Position numbers and translations under genes: made by a program. The notes beneath the pieces were generated by a model. It saw nothing but the letters and a program-made list of their open reading frames with translations, had not been told where the DNA came from and did no database searches. Positions 1 through 8,745 of a stretch of DNA of 64,000 bases are shown here, piece after piece; positions within the stretch are counted from its first letter, which is position 1, and every line of letters begins with the position of its first letter. Source of the stretch: Bacillus sp. FJAT-26390 (lineage in GTDB: Bacteria; Bacillota; Bacilli; Paenibacillales; Paenibacillaceae); assembly GCF_001682865.1 (NCBI RefSeq), contig NZ_MAQX01000034.1, forward strand, positions 351,569-415,568. The letters are read 5' to 3'.

Positions 1-393
1 GGCTGCCATCAGCGCCGGATATACGAATAAGCCAGCGCCTACCGAATCTTTGCCTTCAGATTTATCCTTGAACTGCGTCATTCTCTCCAGCTCGCCCATG
101 TTGGTAAGCGTCGTCAGCAACCAGCCAAGCTCCGCATGCGCGCGCACATGCGATTGAACGAACACGTTCGCCTTAAGCGGATCGATTCCAGCAGCGATAA
201 ATAAAGCGGCTACCGCTTCCGTTTGCTCCCTTAGCGCAGCGGGGTCCTGTGGCACCGATATGGCGTGTAAATCCACCACCATAAAAAAACATTCCTCCGT
301 ATCCTGCAGCTTTACGAAGTTTTGCATCGCGCCGATATAATTTCCAAGCGTAAGCTGACCGCTTGGCTGAATGCCGGAAAGTACCTTTTTCAT
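1..393 (-). CDS. trpS: Tryptophanyl-tRNA synthetase, N-terminal part (runs off window)
   Basis: Class I aminoacyl-tRNA synthetase that charges tRNA-Trp in the cytoplasm. Reading back from ATG at 391-393 gives 131 residues beginning [20 protein letters not shown], the TrpRS N-terminus in which TLGNYIG is the HIGH-type ATP-binding motif. A VVDLHAIS segment and, near the edge, an [10 protein letters not shown] stretch are also typical of TrpRS. The C-terminal half, with the KMSKS loop, lies outside the window. The gene sits directly downstream of a tryptophan T-box leader, which independently supports the identity. Confidence 0.95.
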   Translation of the reverse strand, partial: MKKVLSGIQPSGQLTLGNYIGAMQNFVKLQDTEECFFMVVDLHAISVPQDPAALREQTEAVAALFIAAGIDPLKANVFVQSHVRAHAELGWLLTTLTNMGELERMTQFKDKSEGKDSVGAGLFVYPALMAA

Positions 394-434
394 GCGACTT
401 CTACCCCTTTTCATTTTTGATTACCGAAAATTCG

Positions 435-721
435 GCTTAAAAAAACGCAAAAAATCCCCCGCCGCAAGGGACGAGGGACCGTGGTGCCACCCTAATTCGT
501 TTATGGTGCGCTCTTTTATAGAAACGAAGCGCAAATAGCCCATAAACCTTGTTGCTCCATAACGGGGAGCTTCCGTACAAACATCTTCGGCAGCGGCTGC
601 TGCCAGTTTCCGTTCATCGGCTCCGGGGCCCATTCAGCACGACGCTTGCACCGGTTCGCAGCTACCACCGGCTCTCTGCACGCAATTCAATCGAGCTTAC
701 TTATTCCCATCATTGCATTTA
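435..721 (-). ncRNA. T-box leader (tryptophan) upstream of trpS
   Basis: The minus strand carries the conserved T-box sequence GGGTGGCACCACGG (about 479-492), followed by a GC-rich terminator and a T-run near 430-470. Further upstream is the Stem I signature GAGAGCCGGTGG and then TGAATGGGCC. In this position the specifier codon would be TGG (630-632), matching tryptophan. Uncharged tRNA-Trp should stabilise the antiterminator and allow trpS transcription. Boundaries are estimated from the promoter and the terminator. Confidence 0.92.
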
Positions 722-726
722 CAACG

Positions 727-754
727 ATTATACCGTTGTAAACATGAATGTCAA
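727..754 (-). promoter_or_regulatory. SigA-type promoter of trpS leader
   Basis: On the minus strand TTGACA (749-754) and TATAAT (727-732) are separated by 16 nt, a consensus vegetative promoter just upstream of the T-box leader. Confidence 0.85.
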
Positions 755-774
755 GCGCACAAATAGTTGTCCTA

Positions 775-823
775 TTGTAGGCAATTAATGCATAAGCTAT
801 ACTAATCGTAATAATTACATAAA
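775..823 (+). promoter_or_regulatory. Promoter with Zur-box-like operator
   Basis: TTGTAG (775-780), 17 nt and TATACT (798-803) form a SigA-like promoter for the permease pair. Immediately downstream, positions 803-823 contain AATCGTAATAATTAC, close to the Bacillus Zur operator core (AATCGTAATNATTACGATT). A zinc-loaded repressor here would block transcription start. In B. subtilis the homologous ycgRQ genes are zinc regulated, which fits. Confidence 0.7.
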
Positions 824-839
824 AGAGAGGATCACTCTA

Positions 840-1877
840 ATGATGAAATTCATTTTGCGCTATGGCACGCCACTGCTTGGGGTTGGATGCCTGATCATGA
901 TCGCGCTCATCATAACGAATCGAGAGCTGCCCTTGCATCTGTTTAGTGCCGCGAATATGCAGTCCTTCAAAATCTTATTCATAAGCATTATATTAGAAGC
1001 TTTTCCGTTTATCCTGCTCGGCGTGCTGTTCTCCGCTTTGCTTCAAGTATTCGTTACCGACGAGCATATCCGCAAATTCACGCCAAAAAATCCGATAGCC
1101 GGCGTATTATTCGGAGCCTTGCTTGGACTCTTGTTCCCGCTTTGCGAATGCGGCATGATTCCGGTCGTACGCCGCCTTATTCGCAAGGGGATGCCCGCTT
1201 ATATCGGAATCGTATACCTTCTTGCTGGCCCTATTGTGAATCCGATCGTATACGCGTCAACATTCACTGCATTTCGAACAACGCCCGCGATGGCATATTC
1301 AAGAATGGGACTAGCCTTTGCCGTATCGGTTGTTGTCGGCTTACTCCTTTATAAATTCATGAAAAGCAGTCCGCTCAAAGCAGCATCCGCAGCCTCGCCG
1401 TTCCAAATGATACAGCATGGGCATACCCATAGCCATCGCCACCATCACGAGCATACAGCCAAAGGATTTCGCGGCAGAGTCGCCTCGATTTTATCCCATG
1501 CCTCGGATGAGTTTTTTGAAATGGGAAAATATTTGATTTTCGGCGCCTTATTAACGGCTATCCTACAGACAGCGATCGACCGCAGCACGTTTAACGCTTT
1601 TGCAGATCAGCCCTTATACTCCTATTTATTTATGATGGCTTTTGCCTTTATCCTATCGATTTGCTCCACATCCGACGCCTTTATTGCATCCTCGTTTACC
1701 GGCATGTTTGACGCGGGGCCGCTGCTGGCCTTTCTTGTGTTCGGTCCAATGATCGACCTGAAAAACACGCTTATGCTGCTGACGACATTCCGAATTAAAT
1801 TTGTGCTTGTCCTCATTGCCTTAACGGCTGTATTGACCCTTATCGGAGCTTGGTTAACGGAGGTATTCCTTTTATGA
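840..1877 (+). CDS. ycgR: YcgR-type membrane permease (SO_0444/UPF0718 family)
   Basis: Predicted 345-residue integral membrane permease. It has about eight hydrophobic segments and the family motif PLCECGMIPVVRRL near residues 99-112. Between the two membrane halves (about residues 195-210) is a histidine-rich loop, HGHTHSHRHHHEH, likely to bind metal. It overlaps the next gene by four bases (ATGA) and is preceded by a Zur-like box, so a role in zinc or related metal handling is inferred. The substrate has not been read from the sequence. Start could be ATG 840 or ATG 843; GAGAGG lies about 9-12 nt upstream. Confidence 0.8.
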   Translation: MMKFILRYGTPLLGVGCLIMIALIITNRELPLHLFSAANMQSFKILFISIILEAFPFILLGVLFSALLQVFVTDEHIRKFTPKNPIAGVLFGALLGLLFPLCECGMIPVVRRLIRKGMPAYIGIVYLLAGPIVNPIVYASTFTAFRTTPAMAYSRMGLAFAVSVVVGLLLYKFMKSSPLKAASAASPFQMIQHGHTHSHRHHHEHTAKGFRGRVASILSHASDEFFEMGKYLIFGALLTAILQTAIDRSTFNAFADQPLYSYLFMMAFAFILSICSTSDAFIASSFTGMFDAGPLLAFLVFGPMIDLKNTLMLLTTFRIKFVLVLIALTAVLTLIGAWLTEVFLL

Positions 1878-2785
1878 CACATCATCTTATACGCGCTGCC
1901 ATATTAACCGGTTTTGCCATGTTTATCGTCTATTTGGACCGCACTGGCGAAATGATCTTATACATCGCTCCAAGAATGGAGCTCTATGTGAAGCTGTCGG
2001 CGATCGGTCTTTATGCGGCAGCCATCTATCAAGTCTATGCGGCGCTCCAAAAGCGTCTAGGCAATCAAGTGCCGGACTGCGATTGCGAGCATGAGCATTC
2101 ACCCTCCCTATTCAAAAATATTATGATTTACGGATTATTTATTTTCCCGCTGCTGCTAGGCTTCCTTGTTCCGACCGGAACGCTTGGCAGCGCGCTTGCA
2201 GCCAAAAAAGGAGTTAGCCTCTCGGGGAACTCCTCGATCGAACGCGCTGCCGCGCCAAGCTCTCCTTCGCCGGCTATCCACGAAGCGGAATCCACCCCGC
2301 CGCCTTCTGCTGTACAAAAAAATCCAAATACAGGCAGCAGCGAAACCTTATTTCCTTCTGATGAGTATACGGCGGACCATGCTGCATACGGCAAAAAGCT
2401 TTACAAGCAGCCGCTTATTTCCGTTCCGGAGAAACAATTTATTGAAACGTTAACGACGCTTGATCTGTACCTAGAAGCCTTCATCGGCAAGGAGATTGAA
2501 ATTACGGGTTTTGTTTATCGCGAGGAGGATATGGGCAAGGATCGTTTTGCTGTCAGTCGCTTTGCTATGAGCTGCTGCTCTGCCGACGCGCTGCCTTACG
2601 GATTAATGATCATTTGGCCAAAAGCGATGGATTATGCGGATGATGGATGGGTGTCGGTTAGAGGCGAATTTACGACCTCAACTTATCTGGATAATGAGAT
2701 TATTGCACTTGAGGCAGTCAAGCTTACGAGAATAAAAGCGCCAGAATCGCCTTATGTGTATCCTGACCTTGATTTTGGCCTTTAG
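1874..2785 (+). CDS. ycgQ: YcgQ-type protein (TIGR03943 family)
   Basis: A 303-residue membrane-anchored protein. Two hydrophobic segments near the N-terminus surround a Cys/His cluster (CDCEHEHS). A Pro/Ser-rich linker of about 60 residues follows, then a C-terminal domain with a conserved SCCSADA motif and a GEFTTS-type strand typical of TIGR03943. This family is usually encoded beside the YcgR permease. The ATG at 1874 is preferred over the upstream TTG because GGAGGT (1859-1864) lies 9 nt before it and it overlaps the previous stop. Function is inferred to be metal-related accessory work with the permease. Confidence 0.8.
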   Translation: MTHHLIRAAILTGFAMFIVYLDRTGEMILYIAPRMELYVKLSAIGLYAAAIYQVYAALQKRLGNQVPDCDCEHEHSPSLFKNIMIYGLFIFPLLLGFLVPTGTLGSALAAKKGVSLSGNSSIERAAAPSSPSPAIHEAESTPPPSAVQKNPNTGSSETLFPSDEYTADHAAYGKKLYKQPLISVPEKQFIETLTTLDLYLEAFIGKEIEITGFVYREEDMGKDRFAVSRFAMSCCSADALPYGLMIIWPKAMDYADDGWVSVRGEFTTSTYLDNEIIALEAVKLTRIKAPESPYVYPDLDFGL

Positions 2786-2830
2786 GTTGGGCATTTGCTC
2801 GATCTAACGCTCGTTCAACCAGAATAAAAA

Positions 2831-2873
2831 AAAATAGCGGTGCAGGGCTAATCCCCTGTACCGCTATTTTTCT
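2831..2873. terminator. Bidirectional rho-independent terminator
   Basis: Perfect stem AGCGGTGCAGGG / CCCTGTACCGCT (one G-T pair) flanked by an A-run and a T-run. It lies between convergent genes. Confidence 0.9.
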
Positions 2874-2902
2874 ATTCATTCTGTTCAAATCGATTTGGCT
2901 GA

Positions 2903-3310
2903 TTATAATTGCGAATCCCATAGCTCATTTTTTCGGGGAGAAAAGCGTGCGTTCCAATTGGCCATATTGTAGTTGGATTCGAACAAAATACTTGCTGACC
3001 ATGTGTTTGCGCTTGAGCGTACGGAGAAATCGTATAAAATTTCGCCATGTGTCCATTCGCTTCGAAACTTGAGCGCTTCAATTGCCATTTGCTTAAAGGC
3101 TTGTACCTGTGCGGCAGTCAAACCTTTGTCTACAGCTTCAAACTTTCCATTTTTGCATTCAATCGGATGATGCCTAACGCCGAACTTCCCCACCGCGTTG
3201 TTACGGACATGAATCAATACAGTACCTGCAGTTGCATTCGTCAGCTCCCCCTCCAGCTGACGAAACACAAATTCAACTTGACGGGCGAGCGATCCGGATT
3301 CCAGCTTCAT
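2903..3310 (-). CDS. Conserved-looking hypothetical protein
   Basis: A 135-residue cytoplasmic protein with no signal peptide or membrane segment. I do not recognise the family. The reading frame is credible: AAGGAGG lies about 9 nt before the ATG at 3308-3310, codon use matches neighbours, and a terminator follows the stop. It has an amphipathic helix region (about residues 60-85, rich in AAQVQAFKQMAIEAL) and aromatic-rich strands at the C-terminus. It is a single gene, convergent with ycgRQ. No function is assigned. Confidence 0.7.
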   Translation of the reverse strand: MKLESGSLARQVEFVFRQLEGELTNATAGTVLIHVRNNAVGKFGVRHHPIECKNGKFEAVDKGLTAAQVQAFKQMAIEALKFRSEWTHGEILYDFSVRSSANTWSASILFESNYNMANWNARFSPRKNELWDSQL

Positions 3311-3764
3311 ACTATTTTCCCTCCTTAGTAGTTAATTAGGAATGAGTTTCCATATAGGTCTCAACGCATATTATATAGTCCTTTTCTATCATTTACAACA
3401 TAAATATTTCGTTTATTTTAATAAATTATAAATATTCTGACATTTAAAATCGTTATATTACCTTTATTATACATAATAAAATAAGACTTTTGAATGATCC
3501 TCAAAAAAAGCAGGCGATTCCTCAGTCAACAAAAGCTTTGATTGTTGTATAAACATATATATTGGCCTATTGCTCAACCTTTCCGCGCACACTCTAGTAT
3601 CATTGAACCATTTGCGAAAGATAAATAAAAATAAACAAAATAACTATCAATTACCGATAATAGTATCATTGACTAAATATTGTTACACCGAAAATATGTT
3701 TGGTATTTTCCGAAAAGGCTATTGCGCGCGCTATTATTATTTATTTTTTATGAATCGACAATTA
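3311..3764. other. AT-rich intergenic region
   Basis: About 450 bases of very AT-rich DNA without a convincing gene. A 66-codon open frame at 3570-3767 has no ribosome-binding site and atypical composition. The 12-mer TAGTATCATTGA occurs twice (3595-3606 and 3661-3672), 66 bp apart. No other structure was seen. Confidence 0.6.
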
Positions 3765-3793
3765 TAGACCAATTTCGCGACGGGTGCTATAAT
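3765..3793 (+). promoter_or_regulatory. Promoter of chemoreceptor gene
   Basis: TATAAT (3788-3793) preceded at 17 nt by TAGACC (3765-3770), a four-of-six match to the -35 consensus. It lies 32 nt before the start codon. Confidence 0.65.
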
Positions 3794-3825
3794 ATGGATA
3801 ATCTAATAAAAGGAGCGTTTTCATA

Positions 3826-5091
3826 ATGATCCAATGGTACTATTCGCTTTCTGTGCGCAATAAGCTGCTGATCACTTCCTACCTTAATTTAGCGGTGTTT
3901 GCCCTCATTATGCTTCTCGTTTTATCTGTATCAGGCGGCTCCATTATTGCAGGCATAATCGTTACGATCATTATGGCAATCGCTACCCTGCCGTTCGTTT
4001 CTTTCATTGAAAGGTCAATAAATAATTCCTTCGATGAAATAAAAGGAACAGCGCTACGTATTTCCAAGGGTGACTTCACCCAAAAAATCGACACCAACTC
4101 CTCTTCCGCATTAGGTGAGCTGGGCCATTCCTTTAACAGCATGATCGATAAGCTGCGCGACATCCTAACGGAAACGTCTAACATTATCCGTCACGTGTCC
4201 GATACGAGCCACAGCATTTTTGACAAAAATAATAATATCCAAATTGCGATGCAGCAGGTCGCTGCCTCTGCCAATGAGCTTGCAACCGGCGCTAATGAAA
4301 TCTCCGAGGATGTATCCGAAATGAGCGAGTCCATTACGGAGATCGAAGAAAAGGTGTCCGATTACGCTACTTCTACAAAAGAGATGAACACGCGCTCCGA
4401 ACAAACGCTTCAGCTCGTAGATAAAGGTATGAAAGCGCTTGATGTACAAGCTGACGGCATGCGCCGCAACGTTGAGGCTACCGAGAAAGTATCCGCAACC
4501 ATAGAAGAGCTAGCCCGCAAAGCACAAGGGATCAGCGCCATCACGACAACGATTTCCGATATTGCGGAACAAACCAATCTCTTGTCCTTGAACGCTTCGA
4601 TTGAAGCCGCTAGAGCAGGAGAGCACGGAAGAGGTTTTGCCGTCGTTGCACAGGAAGTGCGCAAGCTTGCCGAGGAATCAAGCGCTTCAACCAAACAAGT
4701 ATTTAACCTTGTGAAGAGCATTGACGAAGGCATCAAGCAAACGATCAAAAATATGAAGACAAACGAAGAAGTCGTAAAGCTGCAAACCGAGCATATTAAG
4801 GAATCAGAAGTCGTCTTTACCGAAATTGTTGAAAGCGTTCAGTTCATTACGGATAAAATTTTTGTATTCTCCCAGGAAAGCGATGCGATGCTCGAAAGCG
4901 CGCGTAAAATTTCCGGAGCGATTCAAAATATTTCCGCGATTACGCAGCAGTCCGCTGCAGGCACCGAGCAGGTTTCTGCTTCGATGAACGAGCAAATCGC
5001 TTCCGTGCAAGCGGTCGTTGAGGAGACCGAGCGGATGCGGACGATGGCGGCTCAGCTGCTCAGAACGATCAGCGTTTTCAAAATGAAGTAA
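3826..5091 (+). CDS. Methyl-accepting chemotaxis protein without extracellular sensor domain
   Basis: A 421-residue chemoreceptor that would signal to CheA/CheW. Two adjacent membrane helices (about residues 14-34 and 37-55) are joined by only a few residues, so the usual periplasmic-type ligand domain is missing. A HAMP segment follows (about 57-110), then a long coiled-coil signalling domain. Its hairpin tip ([21 protein letters not shown], split here at residues ~247-270) is intact. AAAGGAGCG precedes the ATG. Such receptors probably sense an internal or membrane-related cue, or pair with other receptors; this is inference. Confidence 0.9.
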   Translation: MIQWYYSLSVRNKLLITSYLNLAVFALIMLLVLSVSGGSIIAGIIVTIIMAIATLPFVSFIERSINNSFDEIKGTALRISKGDFTQKIDTNSSSALGELGHSFNSMIDKLRDILTETSNIIRHVSDTSHSIFDKNNNIQIAMQQVAASANELATGANEISEDVSEMSESITEIEEKVSDYATSTKEMNTRSEQTLQLVDKGMKALDVQADGMRRNVEATEKVSATIEELARKAQGISAITTTISDIAEQTNLLSLNASIEAARAGEHGRGFAVVAQEVRKLAEESSASTKQVFNLVKSIDEGIKQTIKNMKTNEEVVKLQTEHIKESEVVFTEIVESVQFITDKIFVFSQESDAMLESARKISGAIQNISAITQQSAAGTEQVSASMNEQIASVQAVVEETERMRTMAAQLLRTISVFKMK

Positions 5092-5113
5092 TATTGGGGA
5101 CAGTACATAAGAC

Positions 5114-5162
5114 AAAAGACCATGATCCTCCGCTAAACTGCGGCGAGATCATGGTCTTTTTA
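5114..5162. terminator. Bidirectional terminator
   Basis: Long stem AAAAGACCATGATC / GATCATGGTCTTTT with an inner CCGC/GCGG hairpin, between convergent genes. Confidence 0.9.
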
Positions 5163-5972
5163 TTAGGCTTGCTGCTTGGAGCGGTAAGCTGCACGCTTCT
5201 CGATTCGAACATCTTCCTTGATTTTAGGACAAGTAAAGCAATAATATCCGTCCTCCACAAGATAATATAAGCAGCATGCCGATTTCAATCTAACTTGCTT
5301 ATCAGGATCGCCTAACGACTCCGTCATCCGGAATTTGACGTCGAGCGGATTTTTGCTTCTGCCAAAGACAGCGCCCTCAAGCGATTTCACTATTCCAAAA
5401 ATCCGTTCGGCCGCTTGTTTTACATGCTCGCTATCTTCCCCATTCATCAGCCGCTCATGGTAGTAGGCAAGCGAGGTTGGAAGTTGGCTCCACAGCATAC
5501 CCGCGTTTAGCGTTCCCGCCTTGGCTATTGTTTCAAATACGGGACGGACGGTATGCTCAAAAAAGATCATAAGCTTCTCTGTCGCCCATTCCGTGCTGTC
5601 ATCCGTTTGCTCCGGCGCTGCTATCAGATCCGCGTTATGCATAAGGAAAGATACCTCATAATATTGTTCTTCATTATAATAGGCTTTATAAATTTGCGCC
5701 GACAAATTATCCAACGACAAGTCCGGAACTTTGTTCCAAGCGGACAGCGTATAAATCAAGCCAAGCATCGGTCCTCTGAACCAGCCAGCCATGTACACTT
5801 CTCCTACCGAGGGTTCCGTTCCTTTTATCATTGGCGTATAGAGCTCTAATAATGACTTCATCTTGTTCTCATCCAGCAATTCCGATGCCAAGCAGCTGAA
5901 TACGAGCTCCTCCGGCTTGTTAACCGTTAGATTAAAGCTGCTCTCAAGCAGCGTAAGCATTTCATCATTCAT
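5163..5972 (-). CDS. fhuF: FhuF-type siderophore-iron reductase
   Basis: A 269-residue cytoplasmic protein. The C-terminus has the FhuF 2Fe-2S motif: Cys233-Cys234, then Cys245-x2-Cys248 (CC-x10-C-x2-C). The family reduces ferric siderophores after uptake to release iron. Length and the all-helical N-terminal part agree with the family. It stands alone, with its own promoter overlapped by a Fur-box-like site (6041-6055), so iron repression is expected. The ATG at 5970-5972 has a weak, somewhat distant GAGGG; another in-frame Met lies four codons later. Confidence 0.85.
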   Translation of the reverse strand: MNDEMLTLLESSFNLTVNKPEELVFSCLASELLDENKMKSLLELYTPMIKGTEPSVGEVYMAGWFRGPMLGLIYTLSAWNKVPDLSLDNLSAQIYKAYYNEEQYYEVSFLMHNADLIAAPEQTDDSTEWATEKLMIFFEHTVRPVFETIAKAGTLNAGMLWSQLPTSLAYYHERLMNGEDSEHVKQAAERIFGIVKSLEGAVFGRSKNPLDVKFRMTESLGDPDKQVRLKSACCLYYLVEDGYYCFTCPKIKEDVRIEKRAAYRSKQQA

Positions 5973-6026
5973 TGATTTACTCGCCCTCTCTCGCCAGCCC
6001 CTGTACCATTTTTAACAATTGCTTTC

Positions 6027-6055
6027 ATTATACCGTGACCGACAATGATTATCAA
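6027..6055 (-). promoter_or_regulatory. fhuF promoter with Fur box
   Basis: On the minus strand TTGATA (6050-6055), 17 nt, TATAAT (6027-6032). The -35 region is inside TTGATAATCATTGTC (6041-6055), which matches the Fur 7-1-7 core TGATAATNATTATCA except at its last positions. The box overlaps the stop codon of the upstream gene. Confidence 0.8.
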
Positions 6056-6945
6056 TTAGCCTTTGACATCGTAACGGTCAACTCGCCAAGCTTCTCGATT
6101 TGAACGGAAACGATATCGCCAGCTTGCAAGTAAACACGCTCATCTCTCGGATATCCGATCACAACGCCTTCTGGCGTTCCTGTGAGAATAACGTCGCCGG
6201 GAACAAGAGTCATGTGCTTCGATATGTAGCTGATGATCGAACGGCAAGAGAATATCATATCCGCTGTATTGGAATGCTGCTTTTGTATGCCATTCACGCT
6301 GCAGGAAATGGAAAGCCCATCGGGATCAGGCACTTCGTCTGCCGTAACGAGATAAGGCCCAATCGGCGCAAATCCATCACAGCTTTTGCCCAGCATCCAC
6401 TGCGAGGTGCGGCGCTGCAAATTGCGGGCAGACAAATCATTGGCACAGCTATATCCGAATACATAGCTGAGCGCATCTGCCTCTTCAATGTTTTTGGCGG
6501 TTTTCCCAATAATGATCGCGAGCTCTGCCTCGTAGTCGACTTCATCGCTGGCAAGCGGCAGCTCGACCGAGCCGCCGTGAGCGCTAAGCGCATTTGCAAA
6601 CTTATTGAATAAGATCGGCGAGGTCGGAATTTCAGCCTTCGTTTCCTCCGCATGCTTGCGGTAATTCAAGCCTACGCATATGATCTTTTGTGGATTTGTT
6701 ACCACCGGCGCAAAGGAAAGGCTTGCTTCCTCAAGCAAATAGGAACGATCGGCATCATTTAAAACACGCTTCATCACTGTCTCCAGCTGAGCTGCCGCTT
6801 CCTCGCCGCTTGCCAAAGCCTCTTCGATGGTTTGCGGGGCAGCTATTCCAAAAACTTGTGATGCAGACGCAACATCGATAATTCCTTCCTCAATCTTAAC
6901 GCCAAGCCTCAATTGATCCGAATGCTTATAGTGCAGCAGCTTCAT
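6052..6945 (-). CDS. Fumarylacetoacetate hydrolase family protein
   Basis: A 297-residue protein with a small N-terminal domain and the FAH catalytic domain. The motif CVGLNYRKHAEE (about residues 90-101) and the metal-binding segment DYEAELAIIIGK (about 137-148) are clear, as are NDLSARNLQ and GDVILTGTPEGV further on. Family members are Mg/Mn-dependent hydrolases, hydratases or decarboxylases acting on 2-keto acids, often in aromatic or sugar-acid breakdown. The exact substrate cannot be read. AAGGAGTG lies upstream of the ATG. It is monocistronic in this window. Confidence 0.88.
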   Translation of the reverse strand: MKLLHYKHSDQLRLGVKIEEGIIDVASASQVFGIAAPQTIEEALASGEEAAAQLETVMKRVLNDADRSYLLEEASLSFAPVVTNPQKIICVGLNYRKHAEETKAEIPTSPILFNKFANALSAHGGSVELPLASDEVDYEAELAIIIGKTAKNIEEADALSYVFGYSCANDLSARNLQRRTSQWMLGKSCDGFAPIGPYLVTADEVPDPDGLSISCSVNGIQKQHSNTADMIFSCRSIISYISKHMTLVPGDVILTGTPEGVVIGYPRDERVYLQAGDIVSVQIEKLGELTVTMSKAN

Positions 6946-7088
6946 TTTAGCGCACTCCTTCGTATGGTTAAATAAGATCTTATTTTATCTTAAGCCCCTG
7001 CTTTTTTATTGTAAAGCGCATGAAAGGCAAGCACATGGGTAAAATAGCGGCACGACTGATTACTATCGACTGCGGGGAATGATACGGC

Positions 7089-7913
7089 ATGCGTAACGTT
7101 GTTTACAAAATAGGATTGATTACAATTAGCACTGCTTTAATCGGCTGCTTGCTGCTTAATGTGACAGCGGAGCAAGCAGTCGCAACTGCCAGCGGGCAGA
7201 AGCTAGCCGAGACTCATCCGGCCAAAGACGATAAGAAGCGGCGAGCGGCCGACATGTCATGGGTTCGTCTACATAAGCAGTACCCTAATGCTTTTCTCAC
7301 TAACGGACCCCGCCATACGAGGCGGGTGGCGCTAACATTCGACGATGCCCCCGATCCTAGGTACACGCCAGCCATATTGGATGTATTAGCAAATTATAAG
7401 GTTTGCGCCACATTTTTTGTTGTTGGAACACGTGCAGCCAAACACCCTTCGATCGTGAAGCGGATACATAATGAAGGGCATGTTATTGGTAACCACTCTT
7501 ATAACCATGCCGTAATGTCGAAGCTTTCGTTAACGAATTATCAAAAACAAATTTGGCGTACGGATACGATTATTAAAAACATTGTCGGCTACTCCCCGCA
7601 TTTTATCCGTCCGCCTTATGGCGAAATGCTGCCGCAGCAGGTGAAGTGGAGCAAGCAGGCGGGCTTTACCGTAGTGAACTGGGACGTAGATTCAGTAGAT
7701 TGGAAAAACAACCCCAGCAGCGCCGCAATTTTGAAAAATATAAAAAAAACGCTTCAGCCAGGATCAATCGTGCTACAGCATGCCGGCGGAGGTACCGGCC
7801 AAAGCTTGGCTGGCACGCTTAACGCGCTGCCCAAGCTTATTCAGCTGTTGCGAAGCAAAGGATATGAGCTCGTAACCTTGCCTGAGCTGGTAGGACAAGA
7901 CGCAGCCAGATAA
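7089..7913 (+). CDS. Secreted polysaccharide deacetylase (NodB domain)
   Basis: A 274-residue protein with an N-terminal signal/anchor helix (about residues 8-28). The NodB deacetylase domain starts near residue 80. Motif 1 reads TFDDAPD (normally TFDDGPD) and keeps the catalytic base and metal Asp; motif 2 is HSYNH; motif 3 is RPPYGE; then DVDSVDW and VLQHAGG. This arrangement resembles Bacillus YheN-type peptidoglycan or chitin-oligomer deacetylases. Ribosome-binding site is weak (GCGGGGAA). A strong terminator follows. Confidence 0.88.
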   Translation: MRNVVYKIGLITISTALIGCLLLNVTAEQAVATASGQKLAETHPAKDDKKRRAADMSWVRLHKQYPNAFLTNGPRHTRRVALTFDDAPDPRYTPAILDVLANYKVCATFFVVGTRAAKHPSIVKRIHNEGHVIGNHSYNHAVMSKLSLTNYQKQIWRTDTIIKNIVGYSPHFIRPPYGEMLPQQVKWSKQAGFTVVNWDVDSVDWKNNPSSAAILKNIKKTLQPGSIVLQHAGGGTGQSLAGTLNALPKLIQLLRSKGYELVTLPELVGQDAAR

Positions 7914-7933
7914 CGGCTGCCGGAACACAACAA

Positions 7934-7975
7934 AAAAAGAAGGAATCCACTGATTGCAGCGGATTCCTTCTTTTG
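7934..7975. terminator. Bidirectional terminator
   Basis: Stem AAAGAAGGAATCC / GGATTCCTTCTTT with flanking A and T runs, between convergent genes. Confidence 0.9.
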
Positions 7976-7984
7976 TTCAACCAT

Positions 7985-8623
7985 CTATTCTAAAACGAAC
8001 ACTTTTACGTTTTGAATGCCAAATGACATGGCTTGGCTTGAAACGCCTGGAACAAATATATCGATACGGTTGCCTTTAATGGAGCCTCCGATATCGGTTG
8101 CCGTTGCAACCATACCGCCCTGCGGCAAACCGTTATAATCATAGCCGGTAACATAAAGCTTCGTTCCTAGCGGAATCATTTTAGGATCAACCGCAATTGT
8201 TCCTACTTTAAGCTTATCGCCAAAATAGTCGACTGCTCCCCATTTGCCATTTTCCGATGCTGCTGATGTGTAAGCAGTAGCTTGTACAAGCAAAGCTTTG
8301 GAGTAAGCGTATTCTTTACCATTCATGGCTTTGACCGTTTTCGATGAATCAGCGGCAGCGGCAGCCACCGTTTCTGATTTCTTAGCCGTATCTGCTTCTG
8401 TGGTTGGGATGTTAACCTTCAAGCCTTTATATAAATTAAGCGGGTCGATTTTTGGATTCGCTTCCATCAAAGTATCCAAGGGTACGCTATATTGCTTGGA
8501 AAGCTTCCAGAATGTATCATTGTCTGTCGATGTATGTGTTTTTGATGCCGCGTTAACCGTGCCTGCCGCCATCATGACGGATAATCCGATTACTGCTGCT
8601 GCTAATGTACGTTTTTTAATCAT
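7985..8623 (-). CDS. Secreted LysM-3D domain protein (YabE/YuiC-like cell wall enzyme)
   Basis: A 212-residue exported protein. The signal peptide begins MIKKRTLAAAVIGLSVM. One LysM peptidoglycan-binding domain follows (about residues 31-74, ending LYKGLKVNIP), then a Ser/Ala linker and a C-terminal 3D domain (about 115-212) with the DIGGSIKGNRIDIF signature. 3D domains occur in lytic transglycosylase-like resuscitation and spore-cortex factors. I chose ATG 8621-8623 because AGGAGG lies 11 nt upstream; a longer frame to 8704 would put non-secretory sequence in front of the signal peptide. Confidence 0.85.
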   Translation of the reverse strand: MIKKRTLAAAVIGLSVMMAAGTVNAASKTHTSTDNDTFWKLSKQYSVPLDTLMEANPKIDPLNLYKGLKVNIPTTEADTAKKSETVAAAAADSSKTVKAMNGKEYAYSKALLVQATAYTSAASENGKWGAVDYFGDKLKVGTIAVDPKMIPLGTKLYVTGYDYNGLPQGGMVATATDIGGSIKGNRIDIFVPGVSSQAMSFGIQNVKVFVLE

Positions 8624-8680
8624 TGGGGGTAAATCCTCCTGTGCTCTTCCGACGTTTCCCAACCTCGGTAGCGTTATTGT

Positions 8681-8715
8681 AAAAAAAATGGTTAAGGGCG
8701 ACAAGCGCCCTTAAC
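8681..8715 (-). terminator. Terminator of CAP-domain gene
   Basis: Minus-strand stem TTAAGGGCG / CGCCCTTAA followed by a run of eight T. Confidence 0.9.
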
Positions 8716-8745
8716 ATTGGCCGTTTGTTCATGCGTCAGCATTCA

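Noticed and set aside
421-788. Short open frames over the trpS leader
   Set aside because: They overlap the T-box RNA, have no ribosome-binding site and no recognisable product.
3570-3767. 66-codon frame in AT-rich DNA
   Set aside because: No ribosome-binding site; overlaps the chemoreceptor promoter; low-complexity composition.
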